A stretch of DNA of 64,000 nt from Henriciella sp. (GCA_013213785.1 JABSPZ010000010.1:62001-126000), one strand, 5' to 3'. Positions 27,861 to 37,135 are shown, counted from the first letter of the stretch. A program made the numbers and translations. Notes: generated by a model not told the origin, from the sequence alone.

Positions 27861-28388
27861 ATGATGAAAACAGTTTTTCCTCCCATGGGCCGCCGAGGGT
27901 TTCTTCTCGCCGCGCCTGCTGGCCTTATCGCCGCCTGCTCAGGCGCAAATAGCGGGGCTAAAGCCTATGCCGACACGGCCGCCGAAGCTTTTGCGGACAG
28001 TGAATGGCGCAACCTCACCGAAGCAGAATGGAAAGAACGCCTCGAGCCGCTTGCGTTCCGGGTCCTGCGCCAGGAAGCAACCGAGCGCGCCTTCACATCG
28101 CCGCTCAATGATGAAAAACGCGAAGGCGTCTTCCACTGCGCGGGATGTGACCTGCCTATATTCGAGAGCTCAACAAAGTACGATTCCGGCACGGGCTGGC
28201 CGAGCTTCTGGGACTACCGGGAAGGCACACTGGGCTTCAAGGAAGACAATAAGCTCTGGATGACGCGCACGGAGTATCATTGTGCGCGCTGCGGCGGCCA
28301 TCATGGACACGTGTTCAATGACGGGCCTGCGCCAACCGGCCTGCGCTATTGCAATAATGGCGTCGCGCTGACCTTTAAGCCTGCTTAG
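27861..28388 (+). CDS. msrB: Peptide-methionine (R)-S-oxide reductase MsrB, exported lipoprotein form
   Basis: Reduces methionine-R-sulfoxide in proteins. About 175 residues. The N-terminus has a twin-arginine-like motif (GRRGFLLA, with a single RR) followed by a hydrophobic stretch and a lipobox IAAC at about residue 26, so it is probably exported and lipid-anchored. The catalytic domain has two zinc CxxC pairs (HCAGC and HCARC), the GTGWPSFW and GGHHGHVFNDG blocks and the catalytic cysteine in LRYCNNGVAL. It overlaps the following convergent gene by 4 nt. Confidence 0.92.
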   Translation: MMKTVFPPMGRRGFLLAAPAGLIAACSGANSGAKAYADTAAEAFADSEWRNLTEAEWKERLEPLAFRVLRQEATERAFTSPLNDEKREGVFHCAGCDLPIFESSTKYDSGTGWPSFWDYREGTLGFKEDNKLWMTRTEYHCARCGGHHGHVFNDGPAPTGLRYCNNGVALTFKPA

Positions 28389-28822
28389 TCCTCTTTCGGA
28401 CCACCAAACAAATCTAACTGATTAGGGTCGACGAATTTCTTGCGTCGGCTCTTTTTCGTTCGGCCTGATTTGAAATAGAGATCATCGGTATGATCTTCTT
28501 CGGTCGGCTCGTCTTGTTTTGGCGGCGCGGGCTTGGGTTTTGGCTTTTTCGCCGCCTTAGCAAGCTTCCAATAGGTTACTGCGAGAACGGTTTTTCCAGC
28601 CGCATCCTCATAGTTTTGGATAAAGCCGTGCCCCGGATTCGCATCCGCTTGCTCAAGGATTTTCGGGAGGTCTTTTGCGCTTGGTGTGAGCCATTCTGTT
28701 TCGAGCGAAGCGATCGCTGCGCCCTCAGCCATGTCTTCCGCCTCGTAGCGCGTCCGCGCAGCGGTTTTCGCGTTCTTCAACGCGTCGCGGGCTGTTTTGC
28801 CGAGAGGATAAGCATGACTCAT
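28385..28822 (-). CDS. Conserved-looking protein of unknown function, Lys/Pro-rich tail
   Basis: A 145-residue protein. The N-terminal two thirds look folded and helical (EAEDMAEGAAIASLETEWLT and YEDAAGKTVLAVTYWKLAK); the C-terminal third is low-complexity with a KKPKPKPAPPKQ stretch and a basic RTKKSRRKKF cluster, ending NQLDLFGGPKED. No family recognised. It lies between mmcB (45 nt upstream, same strand) and the convergent msrB, with which it shares a 4-nt stop overlap. Confidence 0.6.
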   Translation of the reverse strand: MSHAYPLGKTARDALKNAKTAARTRYEAEDMAEGAAIASLETEWLTPSAKDLPKILEQADANPGHGFIQNYEDAAGKTVLAVTYWKLAKAAKKPKPKPAPPKQDEPTEEDHTDDLYFKSGRTKKSRRKKFVDPNQLDLFGGPKED

Positions 28823-28867
28823 GACGGCGCAGCTAGGTTTTCAAGCTCAAAGAGTCCATAGGCGATC

Positions 28868-29299
28868 TCACGCAATGACAGGGTGACACAGGCGCGTGGC
28901 CGCTAATCGGGCGAAGCGAAGGGTCACGGCTTTGCGCCGTGCGGCGACTAATTTTTCGCACGTTGCCTCGCGGATTACCGCACCGCCAAAGGCATCGGCG
29001 ATGATAAGGCCAGTATCGTCCGGGATGAGATCATGCGGAAAATCCTGGCTAACAGCGAAATAGAACCGATCGCAAAATGGGCGGTATTCCGGCCATTTTT
29101 GATCGCTTCGAAAGTCCGCAACTGAGGACTTGATCTCAACGATGGTGATCTCGCCGCCCGGCCCAATCGCTGCAACATCTGCCCGGCGACCATTGGCTAA
29201 GGTCATTTCCGTCACCCCGGCGTAACCATGATCTTTCATGAGACGCAAAACACCTCTGGCAATCTCTGCAGCGCGAGGGCTTATCGTTTCAGCTTCCAT
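28868..29299 (-). CDS. mmcB: MmcB family DNA repair protein
   Basis: About 143 residues. The PD-(D/E)XK-like core is visible: NGRRADVAAIGPGGEITIVEIKSSVADF, with the EIK strand at about residue 60, then DQKWPEYRPFCDRFYFAVSQ and DDTGLIIADAFGGAVIRE. In Caulobacter this family (MmcB) is linked to repair after mitomycin C damage. I chose the ATG at 29299, which has AGGGGG 5 nt upstream. I looked for a GTTC-N7-GTTC LexA site upstream and found no good copy. Confidence 0.85.
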   Translation of the reverse strand: MEAETISPRAAEIARGVLRLMKDHGYAGVTEMTLANGRRADVAAIGPGGEITIVEIKSSVADFRSDQKWPEYRPFCDRFYFAVSQDFPHDLIPDDTGLIIADAFGGAVIREATCEKLVAARRKAVTLRFARLAATRLCHPVIA

Positions 29300-29398
29300 A
29301 AGATCCCCCTCACTTTTGTTGCCAACATGTTCCAGGATAGGCAACCTTCCTCAAAGGTCAATTCCAAAAAGAATTTCGTTCGATTAGAGGCTGGTGGG

Positions 29399-30391
29399 TT
29401 AGGCGCGTTTCCGCTTCCGAGCGCGCTCATCCATCGTCGTAATGAGCATATCCGGAGACGCATATGGCGCATAAAGATCACCGCTCGGCGCATAGACGAT
29501 TGGGAGGTTCAACCTGTTCGCCTCAGCTTGCAGTTGGCTTTGCCAAAGCTCTGTCGTTTCCTCGCCCGTCATGACCACCGCATTCACCCCTTGGAAATAG
29601 TCATTCCGCAATGTCTGATCCGGGGTGAGTGACATTTTCAGATCATAATTGAAGGTCGAAGCTTCGATGTTCCGCATCAGACGACTGGCCTGAATGAAAC
29701 ACGCCTTATTCTCTTCGAAATAGCGGAGGTCGCCCTCACTCTTCTGAAGTAACCCGCGATAAAAGCTCATCGGCGCTTTTCGGAGCTGGTGCTACACACC
29801 ATAGGTGGCGAAATAGAGACCAGGCTTCGACCCCACCGTCTGACGCAGCATGCTCTGGAACCAACGCGGTCGGAACACACCCCATATGTCCTGATTGAAC
29901 ATCGCGTTTGAGAAGATCGATAGCGAAATATCAGAGCTCAGCCGCGCCAATCGATAACAAACCGGATTGGCGCTACCCATGCCGAGCAATACCATGTCTT
30001 TGAGCTGCAATTGATCGAGCATTTGATACAGCACGGCGGCCTCTGCCGTGACCGCAGCGCCGCTCTTAATATGGCGATCTCGAGTGAGGTCTTTTGGCAA
30101 TCCTCTCGGGCTTCCAAACCCTGGGCGCTCGATGAAGATCACCTGGTATCCGGCCTCCCACATGCGCTCACAAAAGGCGTCGGATGGCGGCATCGGAAAA
30201 TCAACGGAGTTGATAATCACCAAAGGCTGACGGTCAGATACCCGTTCGAGGTGGATGATGACACGCAAGGCAATGCTTCCGCATCCAATCGGCGTTAGGT
30301 TGGGCTCAGACATCTTTAGCGCAGGGCTCGCCATCGCGGTTGGACGGGCGGCGCTATAGATCGGGGGCGTATGTTGTTTCTGAGAGTGCAT
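29399..30391 (-). pseudogene. Alpha/beta-hydrolase-like gene interrupted by one in-frame TAG
   Basis: Two open frames, 29792-30391 and 29399-29770, are in the same reading frame and separated by a single TAG at 29792-29794. Reading through gives about 330 residues: an N-terminal LVIINSVDFPMPPSDAF strand, IERPGFGSPRGL, the nucleophile-elbow region VLLGMGSANPVCYRL, and after the stop a C-terminal part with LPIVYAPSGDLYAPYASPD. At the elbow the usual G-x-S-x-G reads GMGSA, with Gly where the catalytic serine should be, and no C-terminal catalytic His is evident. It is therefore a decayed gene or a non-catalytic hydrolase fold needing readthrough. I chose the ATG at 30391. Confidence 0.65.
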
Positions 30392-30425
30392 GGAAATCGT
30401 CAATTTTGATCGCGGTAGATTGGGC

Positions 30426-30701
30426 CTATTTATCTCGCTCTTTGTCCTCGGCGGCATCGCCCTCATCGAAGAGATCAATGACGCGGCCATGATCCGACTT
30501 GGGTTTTGTCCAGTTCGATAAGGCTTCTACAGCCGCCAAGAGCTCTTCATGCATTCTCATCGATCGTTCGCTGGGATCTCGGCGTTTGGCCTCAAGCGTC
30601 TTTTGCAAAGCCAATGCGTAATCCCGGACAAGCTTTTCCTTGTCCGCTGGGCGCTGCGATCTGCCCTGCTCAATGGGAAATTCGCTATTCTGATCCGACA
30701 A
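30426..30701 (-). CDS. Small charged protein of unknown function
   Basis: A 91-residue protein starting at a TTG at 30701, with an AGGGT stretch a few bases upstream. The sequence is hydrophilic and mostly helical (KLVRDYALALQKTLEAKRRD, HEELLAAVEALSNWTKPKSD) and ends with an acidic/basic tail DEGDAAEDKERDK. No family recognised. It sits 34 nt upstream of the interrupted hydrolase on the same strand. Confidence 0.5.
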   Translation of the reverse strand: MSDQNSEFPIEQGRSQRPADKEKLVRDYALALQKTLEAKRRDPSERSMRMHEELLAAVEALSNWTKPKSDHGRVIDLFDEGDAAEDKERDK

Positions 30702-30839
30702 AAACCCTATCCCCTACTCTTTACTTTATGCGTAGGGCGAAGTCGGTTTCGACCAATGCCCCACTAGTATAGAGAGCATGATTCTTCGAAAAAACTCGTA
30801 TTTGGTGCTCGGCGTCATACCGCGCTGCAAAGATCAAAG

Positions 30840-30868
30840 AAAAAGGCCCGCAGATCTCTCTGCGGGCC
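30840..30868 (-). terminator. Rho-independent terminator of the YccA-like gene
   Basis: A 10-bp perfect stem (GGCCCGCAGA and its complement) with a TCTC loop lies at 30845-30868. Read on the minus strand it is followed by a run of five T (plus-strand A 30840-30844), so it terminates the gene that ends at 30896. Confidence 0.9.
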
Positions 30869-30895
30869 TCCGTTTCTTATTCGCTTCTATCGCGA

Positions 30896-31660
30896 TCAGT
30901 CGTTCGACATCATCGACAGGAAGAACTGGAAGATGTTCACGAAATAGATGAAGAAGTTCAGCGCGCCGATATTGGTCGCAACCGCCATTCCGCGCTGGTC
31001 ACCGCCCAGTGCGAAATAGGTTTCTTTCAAAGACTGCGTGTTCCAGGCGATCAGGATCGCAGAGAACAAAGCAAATGCGCCCGAAATGATCAGCTGCTTT
31101 GGGCTGCCAACTTCAAGGAATGGTACGCTTGGGAAGATCATTGGCAAGACTGCGAAAAGCATTGCGATGATGAAAGCGCCCCAAAGACCCATAATCGCGA
31201 AGGTTCCGATCGGACCGAGGTCGCGCTTCGTCGTATACCCGAACAAAGACAGACCCGCGAACGTCGCAGACGTCGCCAGGAAGGCTTTGGTGATAACGAA
31301 GTGCGTCATGCCGCCCATATTCAGGTTGGCCATCAAGAAATAGATGCCCATAGACAGGCCAAGCGCCACAACGATGCCCCAGTAAAGGATAGCACTGCCG
31401 GTCGGGCTAGGATTGCGCATCAAAAACATTGAGCCCAGGATCAAGGCCACCGGCGCAATCATTACGATATAGGCGATGGGTGCGGAATAAATCACCGCAC
31501 TAATCGGTGCAACAGACCCCGCGATATAGGCGATGATGCCCGATAAAGCGATGCCCAGGGCGAGTTTGTTGTAAACGCCCAACATGAACGAGCGTAAGCC
31601 CTCGTTGATGCTGGCATCCATCGTCCGGCCATGCGCCATGGATGTGTTAAAATCGTTCAT
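30896..31660 (-). CDS. BAX inhibitor-1/YccA family membrane protein
   Basis: About 254 residues with seven hydrophobic segments, matching the BI-1/YccA family: INEGLRSFMLGVYNKLALG before the first helix, a central SATFAGLSLFGYTTKRDLGP, and the C-terminal half with IISGAFALFSAILIAWNTQS and FVNIFQFFLSMMSND. Family members are calcium-leak channels or interact with FtsH in E. coli; the role here is unproven. I chose the ATG at 31660 with GAGGA 6 nt upstream. It is divergent from the aldo/keto reductase and has a clear terminator. Confidence 0.9.
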   Translation of the reverse strand: MNDFNTSMAHGRTMDASINEGLRSFMLGVYNKLALGIALSGIIAYIAGSVAPISAVIYSAPIAYIVMIAPVALILGSMFLMRNPSPTGSAILYWGIVVALGLSMGIYFLMANLNMGGMTHFVITKAFLATSATFAGLSLFGYTTKRDLGPIGTFAIMGLWGAFIIAMLFAVLPMIFPSVPFLEVGSPKQLIISGAFALFSAILIAWNTQSLKETYFALGGDQRGMAVATNIGALNFFIYFVNIFQFFLSMMSND

Positions 31661-31807
31661 AATGTCCTCGTTTAAAAGGCCCGCGCACGAGCGCACGGAT
31701 TGCTTATAGTATGCGGTCATTTTCATCGCTTTTCAAGAAAAACCGGGCTGGTCACGGTAAGATTCGGCTTCTATCGTTTTCTCAGACCAGAATTAGAGGA
31801 AACACCT

Positions 31808-32863
31808 ATGGCGATTGAGCGACGACAGCTCGGACAGACAGACTTGAAGGTTAGCTCTTGCTGCCTCGGCACGATGACTTGGGGACAGCAAAACACTGAG
31901 GACGAAGGGCACGCCCAAATGGACTATGCGCTGGAGCGCGGAGTCGACTTTTGGGACACCGCTGAAATGTACTCGGTTCCCCCTTCAGCCGAGACCCAAG
32001 GCTCAACCGAACGCATTATCGGTACGTGGTTTCAGAAAACGGGCCGACGACAGGACGTGATCCTCGCAACCAAGGTTGCGGGCCTGTCGAAAATGCCGTG
32101 GACCCGCGACGCCGATGTGAGCTGGACGCGGCACACCAAAGACCAGATCGACGAAGCGGTTGGGAAGAGCCTTAAGCGTCTGCAGACAGACTATATCGAC
32201 CTCTATCAATTGCATTGGCCCGATCGCCCGATCGGCCTGTTCGGCGACAAAATGGACGCGAAAGCCTATGGCTATCCATACGAACCGTTTGAAGAAATCC
32301 TAGCGCATCTGGATGCCCATGTAAAAGCGGGTCGAATTCGGCATATTGGCGTCTCGAATGAAACTCCGTTTGGCGTCATGCGGTTCTTGGCAGAGAGCAA
32401 TGCTCGCGGCCTCCCCCGCATGGCCTCGATCCAAAACGCCTATAACCTGGTGAATCGGTCTTTCGAGGATGGCGGTCTTGAGGAAGCGTGCGTACGCGAA
32501 GACGTCAGCTTGCTCGCATATTCGCCACTCGCACAAGGCTATTTGACCGGCAAATATCGTAATGGCGCCCTTCCAAAGGGATCGCGCAAAGAGCTATTTC
32601 AAAGGCTACAGCGCTATGAGAGCCCGCAAGGCCTATCGGCGATCGAGTCTTATCTTGTCTTGGCTAAAAAACACGGCTTGGATCCTACGCAACTCGCGCT
32701 CAAATTCTGCGACAGCCGTACGTTTATGGGCTCAACGATCATTGGCGCGACGACAATGGATCAGCTCAAAATTTGCATCGATGCGTTCGACCTGACATGG
32801 ACCGATGAGCTTGAAACAGAGGTGAATGCCCTTCACGCGATTCAGCCATCACCCTGTCCTTAA
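31808..32863 (+). CDS. Aldo/keto reductase (Tas-like)
   Basis: NADPH-dependent TIM-barrel oxidoreductase of about 351 residues. The catalytic Asp and Tyr are in DFWDTAEMYSVP near residue 50, the Lys in ILATKVAG near 90, and the His in LYQLHWPDRP near 137. The long form with the SLLAYSPLAQGYLTGKY and STIIGATTMDQL blocks matches the E. coli Tas type. The ATG at 31808 has GAGGA 8 nt upstream. Physiological substrate unknown. Confidence 0.92.
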   Translation: MAIERRQLGQTDLKVSSCCLGTMTWGQQNTEDEGHAQMDYALERGVDFWDTAEMYSVPPSAETQGSTERIIGTWFQKTGRRQDVILATKVAGLSKMPWTRDADVSWTRHTKDQIDEAVGKSLKRLQTDYIDLYQLHWPDRPIGLFGDKMDAKAYGYPYEPFEEILAHLDAHVKAGRIRHIGVSNETPFGVMRFLAESNARGLPRMASIQNAYNLVNRSFEDGGLEEACVREDVSLLAYSPLAQGYLTGKYRNGALPKGSRKELFQRLQRYESPQGLSAIESYLVLAKKHGLDPTQLALKFCDSRTFMGSTIIGATTMDQLKICIDAFDLTWTDELETEVNALHAIQPSPCP

Positions 32864-32967
32864 CCAAAGATCATCTTGCTGGGGTTTGACTTTGAGACTC
32901 GGTAGGGGCAAATTCTGGGTGGCTGCAAAGATCGTTACAGGTCGCAGCGAAACAAAGGGGAACTTCT

Positions 32968-33300
32968 ATGGCTGACGCCTCAAAGTACGAAGACAACATA
33001 AAAAAATACGCCAAGGGTTATAACCAAGCCGCGGCTGAGAAGATTGTGGGACATCTCGGCATTGCACTGCGCAACAGAGACAGCTCGCTGGTCTCTTGCT
33101 CAGACGATACAGAGCTTGGCCGGGTGCGTGAAAAATGGTGCCGTGGCAAACTCGCCCTGGCCCAAACAAATGATGAGCTTGATGCCGCAATCGGTTCTGT
33201 TTGCGAGACTTTGAAACCAGAGGGTGCAAACAAGTCTCGTGTGACCTTCTACTACCTGCTGGCCGAACATTTTGGCAAGCTGGATGATCTTGCAAGCTAA
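32968..33300 (+). CDS. DUF2853 family protein
   Basis: A 110-residue all-helical protein that fits DUF2853: DASKYEDNIKKYAKGYNQAA at the N-terminus, KIVGHLGIALRNRDSSLVSC, ELGRVREKWCRGKL, and a C-terminal SRVTFYYLLAEHFGKL. No reaction or partner is known for the family. AAGGGG precedes the ATG by about 8 nt. It is a single-gene unit closed by a terminator at 33325. Confidence 0.8.
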   Translation: MADASKYEDNIKKYAKGYNQAAAEKIVGHLGIALRNRDSSLVSCSDDTELGRVREKWCRGKLALAQTNDELDAAIGSVCETLKPEGANKSRVTFYYLLAEHFGKLDDLAS

Positions 33301-33324
33301 GCGCGCGCGATTATCTAAGTGTTC

Positions 33325-33357
33325 GAAGCCCGGCCAATTGGTCGGGCTTCTTGCTTT
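33325..33357 (+). terminator. Rho-independent terminator after the DUF2853 gene
   Basis: Stem GAAGCCCG / CGGGCTTC (33325-33350) with a 10-nt inner part, followed by TTGCTTT on the plus strand. Confidence 0.75.
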
Positions 33358-33383
33358 GAACTGACCTAAGACTGAGACCGCCC

Positions 33384-33929
33384 ATGCATCGCCTTTTTGC
33401 CGCGCTCCCCGTGCCAGATGAGCTTGCCGATCGGATCGAACCGCTCAGTGTCGAAATCCAAGGCGCGCGCTGGCGCAAACGGCATCACTACCACCTCACG
33501 CTATGTTTTTACGGCGTAGTAGACGGCGAGATCGCAAATGAACTTGCTGATGCATTGGAACAGGTCACTGCGCCTCCGATTGAAATTGAACTGTCCGGTG
33601 TCGGTTGGTTCGGACGCCGCGAACCCCGCGCACTCTATGCGCGGGTGGCGTCCTCGCCAGCGCTTGAAGACTTGGCCCATAAGTGCCGTAAGCTTGCCCG
33701 GCAGTTTCGCATCCAACTCGGTCAGGACCCGTTCGCGCCGCACATCACCGTCGCCTATTGCAACCAATCTCCTCTGGAGGCGGTACGCACATGGAGCGAG
33801 GATTTTCAAATCTTGAAAAGCGAGCGGTTTTTGGTCGACACGTTCCATCTTTATGAAAGCTTCACGGGACATGGCCGCCAAAGCCAGTATGTCCCTCAAG
33901 CAGACTACCGGTTACTTGGCCGCTCCTGA
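33384..33929 (+). CDS. thpR: RNA 2',3'-cyclic phosphodiesterase (2H family)
   Basis: Hydrolyses RNA 2',3'-cyclic phosphates to 2'-phosphates; the family was first described as an RNA ligase. The 181-residue length is normal. Both 2H motifs are present: HYHLTLCFYG near residue 36 and APHITVAYCN near 120, supplying the two catalytic histidines. The C-terminal VDTFHLYESFTGHG block also fits. Followed by egtB after 56 nt. Confidence 0.92.
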   Translation: MHRLFAALPVPDELADRIEPLSVEIQGARWRKRHHYHLTLCFYGVVDGEIANELADALEQVTAPPIEIELSGVGWFGRREPRALYARVASSPALEDLAHKCRKLARQFRIQLGQDPFAPHITVAYCNQSPLEAVRTWSEDFQILKSERFLVDTFHLYESFTGHGRQSQYVPQADYRLLGRS

Positions 33930-33985
33930 CTATATGTGTCAGGAGGCTGTGTTGACGACACCCGCCAAAAGAGAAACAACAAGTC

Positions 33986-35245
33986 ATGGCACAACCAGAG
34001 CATCAGCGCGTTTCCTCCCGAACTCTTTTACAGCGCTTTCGTGCCGTTCGAGACCAATCTCTCGCATTGACCCAATCGCTCAGTGACGCGGATGCAACCG
34101 CGCAATCGATGGAAGATGCGAGCCCCGCCAAATGGCACTTGGCGCATACGAGTTGGTTTTTCGAAGAATTCATGCTGGCCCCCGTGTACGGTGATGAAGT
34201 TCGCTACCATCCGCGGTTCAGCTTCCTCTTCAATTCGTACTATGACGCGGTCGGTGATCGACATGCGCGACCAATGCGGGGCTTACTCACACGACCTTCT
34301 TTGGAAGAGGTGCTCGCCTACCGCGCCCATGTTGATGCGCGAATGTTGGAGCTGATCAAGACCCGCCCGGATGCTTGCGACTTGCTTCTGCTCGGCCTGT
34401 CACATGAACAGCAGCACCAAGAATTGCTGCTGACCGACATCCTCCACCTGTTTGCGCAGAACCCACTCCAACCGGCGCTCAAACCTGACGTGAACCTGCA
34501 AACGGCCAACCTCGAGTCCGCGCCGCTTCAATGGGACCGGTTTGAGGGCGGCGTGGTTCAAATCGGCCATGATGGGGGTGAGTTCGCCTTCGATTGTGAG
34601 ACACCAAGACACGAAGCAATTGTGCGCCCATTCGAAATGGCTTCGCGTGTCGTGACCAATCGCGAATGGCTCGCCTTCGTAAAAGATGGCGGGTATGAGA
34701 CGCCGAAATATTGGTTGTCCGACGGGATCGCGAGAGCACAAGCGGAAGGGTGGCGCGCGCCCCTATATTGGCATGAAGACGGCGGTCATCGGCATACGAT
34801 GACACTGTCCGGCCCGCGGCGCGTCAATCTGGAAGCGCCGGTAACGCATATCAGTTTCTATGAAGCCGATGCTTATGCCACCTGGGCCGGCGCCCGGCTC
34901 CCGACCGAGCAAGAGTGGGAACACGCCGCCAAATCTGCATCGCTCGATGGCACATTTGCCGGCAGCGGCTACTTCCAGCCGCAGGTCCAGTCCGCCTCTG
35001 ATCAAAGATACTATTTTGGCGATGTCTGGGAATGGACCGCTAGCCCGTTCACCCCGTATCCGGGCTTCAAAGTCGCGGACGGCGCGGTCGGCGAGTACAA
35101 TGGCAAGTTTATGAGCGGACAAATGGTTTTGCGCGGCGGGTCCTGCGCAACGCCTGACGCGCATATCCGCGCCACATATCGCAATTTCTTCCATCCAGAC
35201 AAACGCTGGCAATTCTCAGGATTGCGCTTGGCACGGGACATTTAA
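33986..35245 (+). CDS. egtB: Ergothioneine biosynthesis protein EgtB (iron-dependent sulfoxide synthase)
   Basis: Non-heme iron enzyme that joins a thiol donor to hercynine with oxygen. The 419-residue protein has an N-terminal DinB-like domain with the metal ligands in KWHLAHTSWFFEEF near residue 50 and the HEQQHQELL motif near 140, and a C-terminal formylglycine-generating-enzyme-like domain (HISFYEADAYATWAGARLPT, WEWTASPF, LRGGSCATP). It is followed after 2 nt by egtD, so the two probably form an operon. egtA, egtC and egtE are not nearby. Confidence 0.95.
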   Translation: MAQPEHQRVSSRTLLQRFRAVRDQSLALTQSLSDADATAQSMEDASPAKWHLAHTSWFFEEFMLAPVYGDEVRYHPRFSFLFNSYYDAVGDRHARPMRGLLTRPSLEEVLAYRAHVDARMLELIKTRPDACDLLLLGLSHEQQHQELLLTDILHLFAQNPLQPALKPDVNLQTANLESAPLQWDRFEGGVVQIGHDGGEFAFDCETPRHEAIVRPFEMASRVVTNREWLAFVKDGGYETPKYWLSDGIARAQAEGWRAPLYWHEDGGHRHTMTLSGPRRVNLEAPVTHISFYEADAYATWAGARLPTEQEWEHAAKSASLDGTFAGSGYFQPQVQSASDQRYYFGDVWEWTASPFTPYPGFKVADGAVGEYNGKFMSGQMVLRGGSCATPDAHIRATYRNFFHPDKRWQFSGLRLARDI

Positions 35246-35247
35246 TC

Positions 35248-36204
35248 ATGGACGACGTTTTCGACCCACAGACCGCGTCTCAGCAAGACCGGTTCTTAAA
35301 GGATGTGCTGGACGGCCTGGCGAAGCCGAAAAAAACACTGCCCTGTCAGTATTTTTATGATGAGGCAGGGTCGAACCTGTTTGAGCAAATCACAGAGCTC
35401 CCGGAATATTATCCCATGCGCACAGAGATCGGCATCCTGAACACGCAGGCCGAGGCGATTGCATCTGCGCTCGGCCCCCGCGCGCTTCTAGTTGAGTATG
35501 GCGCCGGCGCGTCGACCAAAACCCGGATCCTGCTGGACGCCCTCCAAGATCCCGCCGGCTATGTCCCGATCGATGTGTCTGAAGATTTTCTGTTACAGAC
35601 CGCGGACACGCTGAAAACAGAGTATCCCGACCTTGCCGTCCACCCTATTGCGGCCGACTTTATGGTAGAGCTCGGTCTACCAGTGGATATTGACGGTACG
35701 CCCGTTGGCTTTTTCCCGGGCTCAACGATTGGGAACTTGAGCGACGATGAAATCGATCAGTTTCTGCGGGCGGCCCGCCGCCTGCTCAGGTCAGGCAGCA
35801 AATTCGTCATTGGTGTGGATCTTCGCAAATCCCCCGACATTCTGGTTCCGGCCTATGATGATGCACAAGGCGTGACCGCAGCGTTCAATATGAACTTGCT
35901 CGAGCGGATTAATCGCGAGCTCGGCGCCAATTTCGATCTTGAGGCTTTCGAACACCAGGCCATCTGGAACGATGAGGCCTCACGGATTGAAATGCATTTG
36001 CGCAGTCTGAAACCACAATCGGTTAAAATCGGCGGAACCGAAATCAAGTTCGATGCGGACGAGACCATTCACACGGAGAACTCGCGCAAGTTCGATCTGG
36101 AGAAATTTGTCGCGCTGATCGGCGCAACAGGGTGGACGCTGCGCAAAGACTGGCGAGATGACCGCGATTTCTTTTCGGTATTGCTGTTAGAAGCAGACGA
36201 TTAA
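35248..36204 (+). CDS. egtD: L-histidine N(alpha)-methyltransferase EgtD
   Basis: SAM-dependent enzyme that trimethylates histidine to hercynine, the substrate for EgtB. The 318-residue length is normal. Visible are CQYFYDEAGSNLFEQITELP near residue 34, the SAM-binding LVEYGAGASTKTRILLDAL near 88, GFFPGSTIGNLSDDEI near 155, and a C-terminal IHTENSRKFDLEKFVALIG block. Ends with TAA just before an intergenic region of about 260 nt. Confidence 0.96.
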   Translation: MDDVFDPQTASQQDRFLKDVLDGLAKPKKTLPCQYFYDEAGSNLFEQITELPEYYPMRTEIGILNTQAEAIASALGPRALLVEYGAGASTKTRILLDALQDPAGYVPIDVSEDFLLQTADTLKTEYPDLAVHPIAADFMVELGLPVDIDGTPVGFFPGSTIGNLSDDEIDQFLRAARRLLRSGSKFVIGVDLRKSPDILVPAYDDAQGVTAAFNMNLLERINRELGANFDLEAFEHQAIWNDEASRIEMHLRSLKPQSVKIGGTEIKFDADETIHTENSRKFDLEKFVALIGATGWTLRKDWRDDRDFFSVLLLEADD

Positions 36205-36466
36205 GCCCTGATCGACGAGAACGCGGGCCGAATAGACCCGTTCAGCGGGAAATTCGGTGACTTTTGAGCCACGTTCGCGCGACCAGCGACGCGGATCGCT
36301 GCAATTGTCCCTTATCGACAGGTTTACGGGCGCGAAAACAGGCATTTGCTCGATTTTCGTGCGCGAGCACAAAATTACGGCACCATTCAGCCATCTCCAG
36401 TGGCTAAAACTCGAGCAATCCGCTCTTTAAGCTCCACCAATCGCAATTTCTGGAAGGAGAAGATTG

Positions 36467-37135
36467 ATGGGGAAAATGATTTCACGAGGCTTGGCCCTCG
36501 CAATGATCGCAGGCGCATTTACAGCGCCAACCGCACTCGCTGAAGGTGAGTTTTCTGGCAACGTCGCACTGACCACAGACTATGTCTGGCGTGGTGTGTC
36601 TCAGAACAGCGAAAACCCAGCTGTACAGGGCGGGTTCGACTATGCAAACGGCGCGTTCTACGCTGGCACATGGGCGTCCATCGTCGACTTTGGCGGCGCC
36701 AATATGGAACTTGACCTCTATGGCGGGTTCGCAGGTGAAACTGAAGCCGGCCTGTCTTGGGATGTTGGTGTCATCGGATACGTCTACCCAGATGCTGACG
36801 ACCTAGACTTCCTCGAAGTCTATGGCGGACTTGGGTTCTCACTCGGTGTCGTTGACCTTGGCGGTTACGCTTACATCGATCCAGACAATGAGACTGTCTA
36901 CCTCGACTTCACTGCGGGCTTCGCAGCAAGCGACGTTCTCGGATTTGACGCTTCTATCGGGACTTATGCCGACGGCGGTGACGACTTCATTGAAGAGTAC
37001 ACAAACTACTCCATCGGCGCGACGCTGGCGACAGAATATGTCGACTTCGACCTTCGCTTCTGGGGCACAGACTCTGACGGACTCGGTGATGCTGGCGACG
37101 AGCGTGTCGTCCTGACAGTAAGCCGTTCACTTTAA
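36467..37135 (+). CDS. TorF family putative porin
   Basis: Outer membrane protein of about 222 residues. A signal peptide (MGKMISRGLALAMIAGAFTA, cleaved near TALAEG) precedes the diagnostic GNVALTTDYVWRGVSQNSEN block, then a series of short Gly- and Asp-rich antiparallel strands ending VVLTVSRSL. AAGGAGA lies 6 nt before the ATG at 36467. The protein is highly acidic, which would fit a marine host. Two terminator hairpins follow. Confidence 0.88.
   Translation: MGKMISRGLALAMIAGAFTAPTALAEGEFSGNVALTTDYVWRGVSQNSENPAVQGGFDYANGAFYAGTWASIVDFGGANMELDLYGGFAGETEAGLSWDVGVIGYVYPDADDLDFLEVYGGLGFSLGVVDLGGYAYIDPDNETVYLDFTAGFAASDVLGFDASIGTYADGGDDFIEEYTNYSIGATLATEYVDFDLRFWGTDSDGLGDAGDERVVLTVSRSL

Noticed and set aside
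29300-29340. LexA box upstream of mmcB
   Set aside because: Only partial GTTC-like pieces with wrong spacing; no GTTC-N7-GTTC.
36187-36372. Short minus-strand frame (61 codons) after egtD
   Set aside because: Overlaps the egtD end, has no good ribosome site and no recognised sequence; too weak to call.
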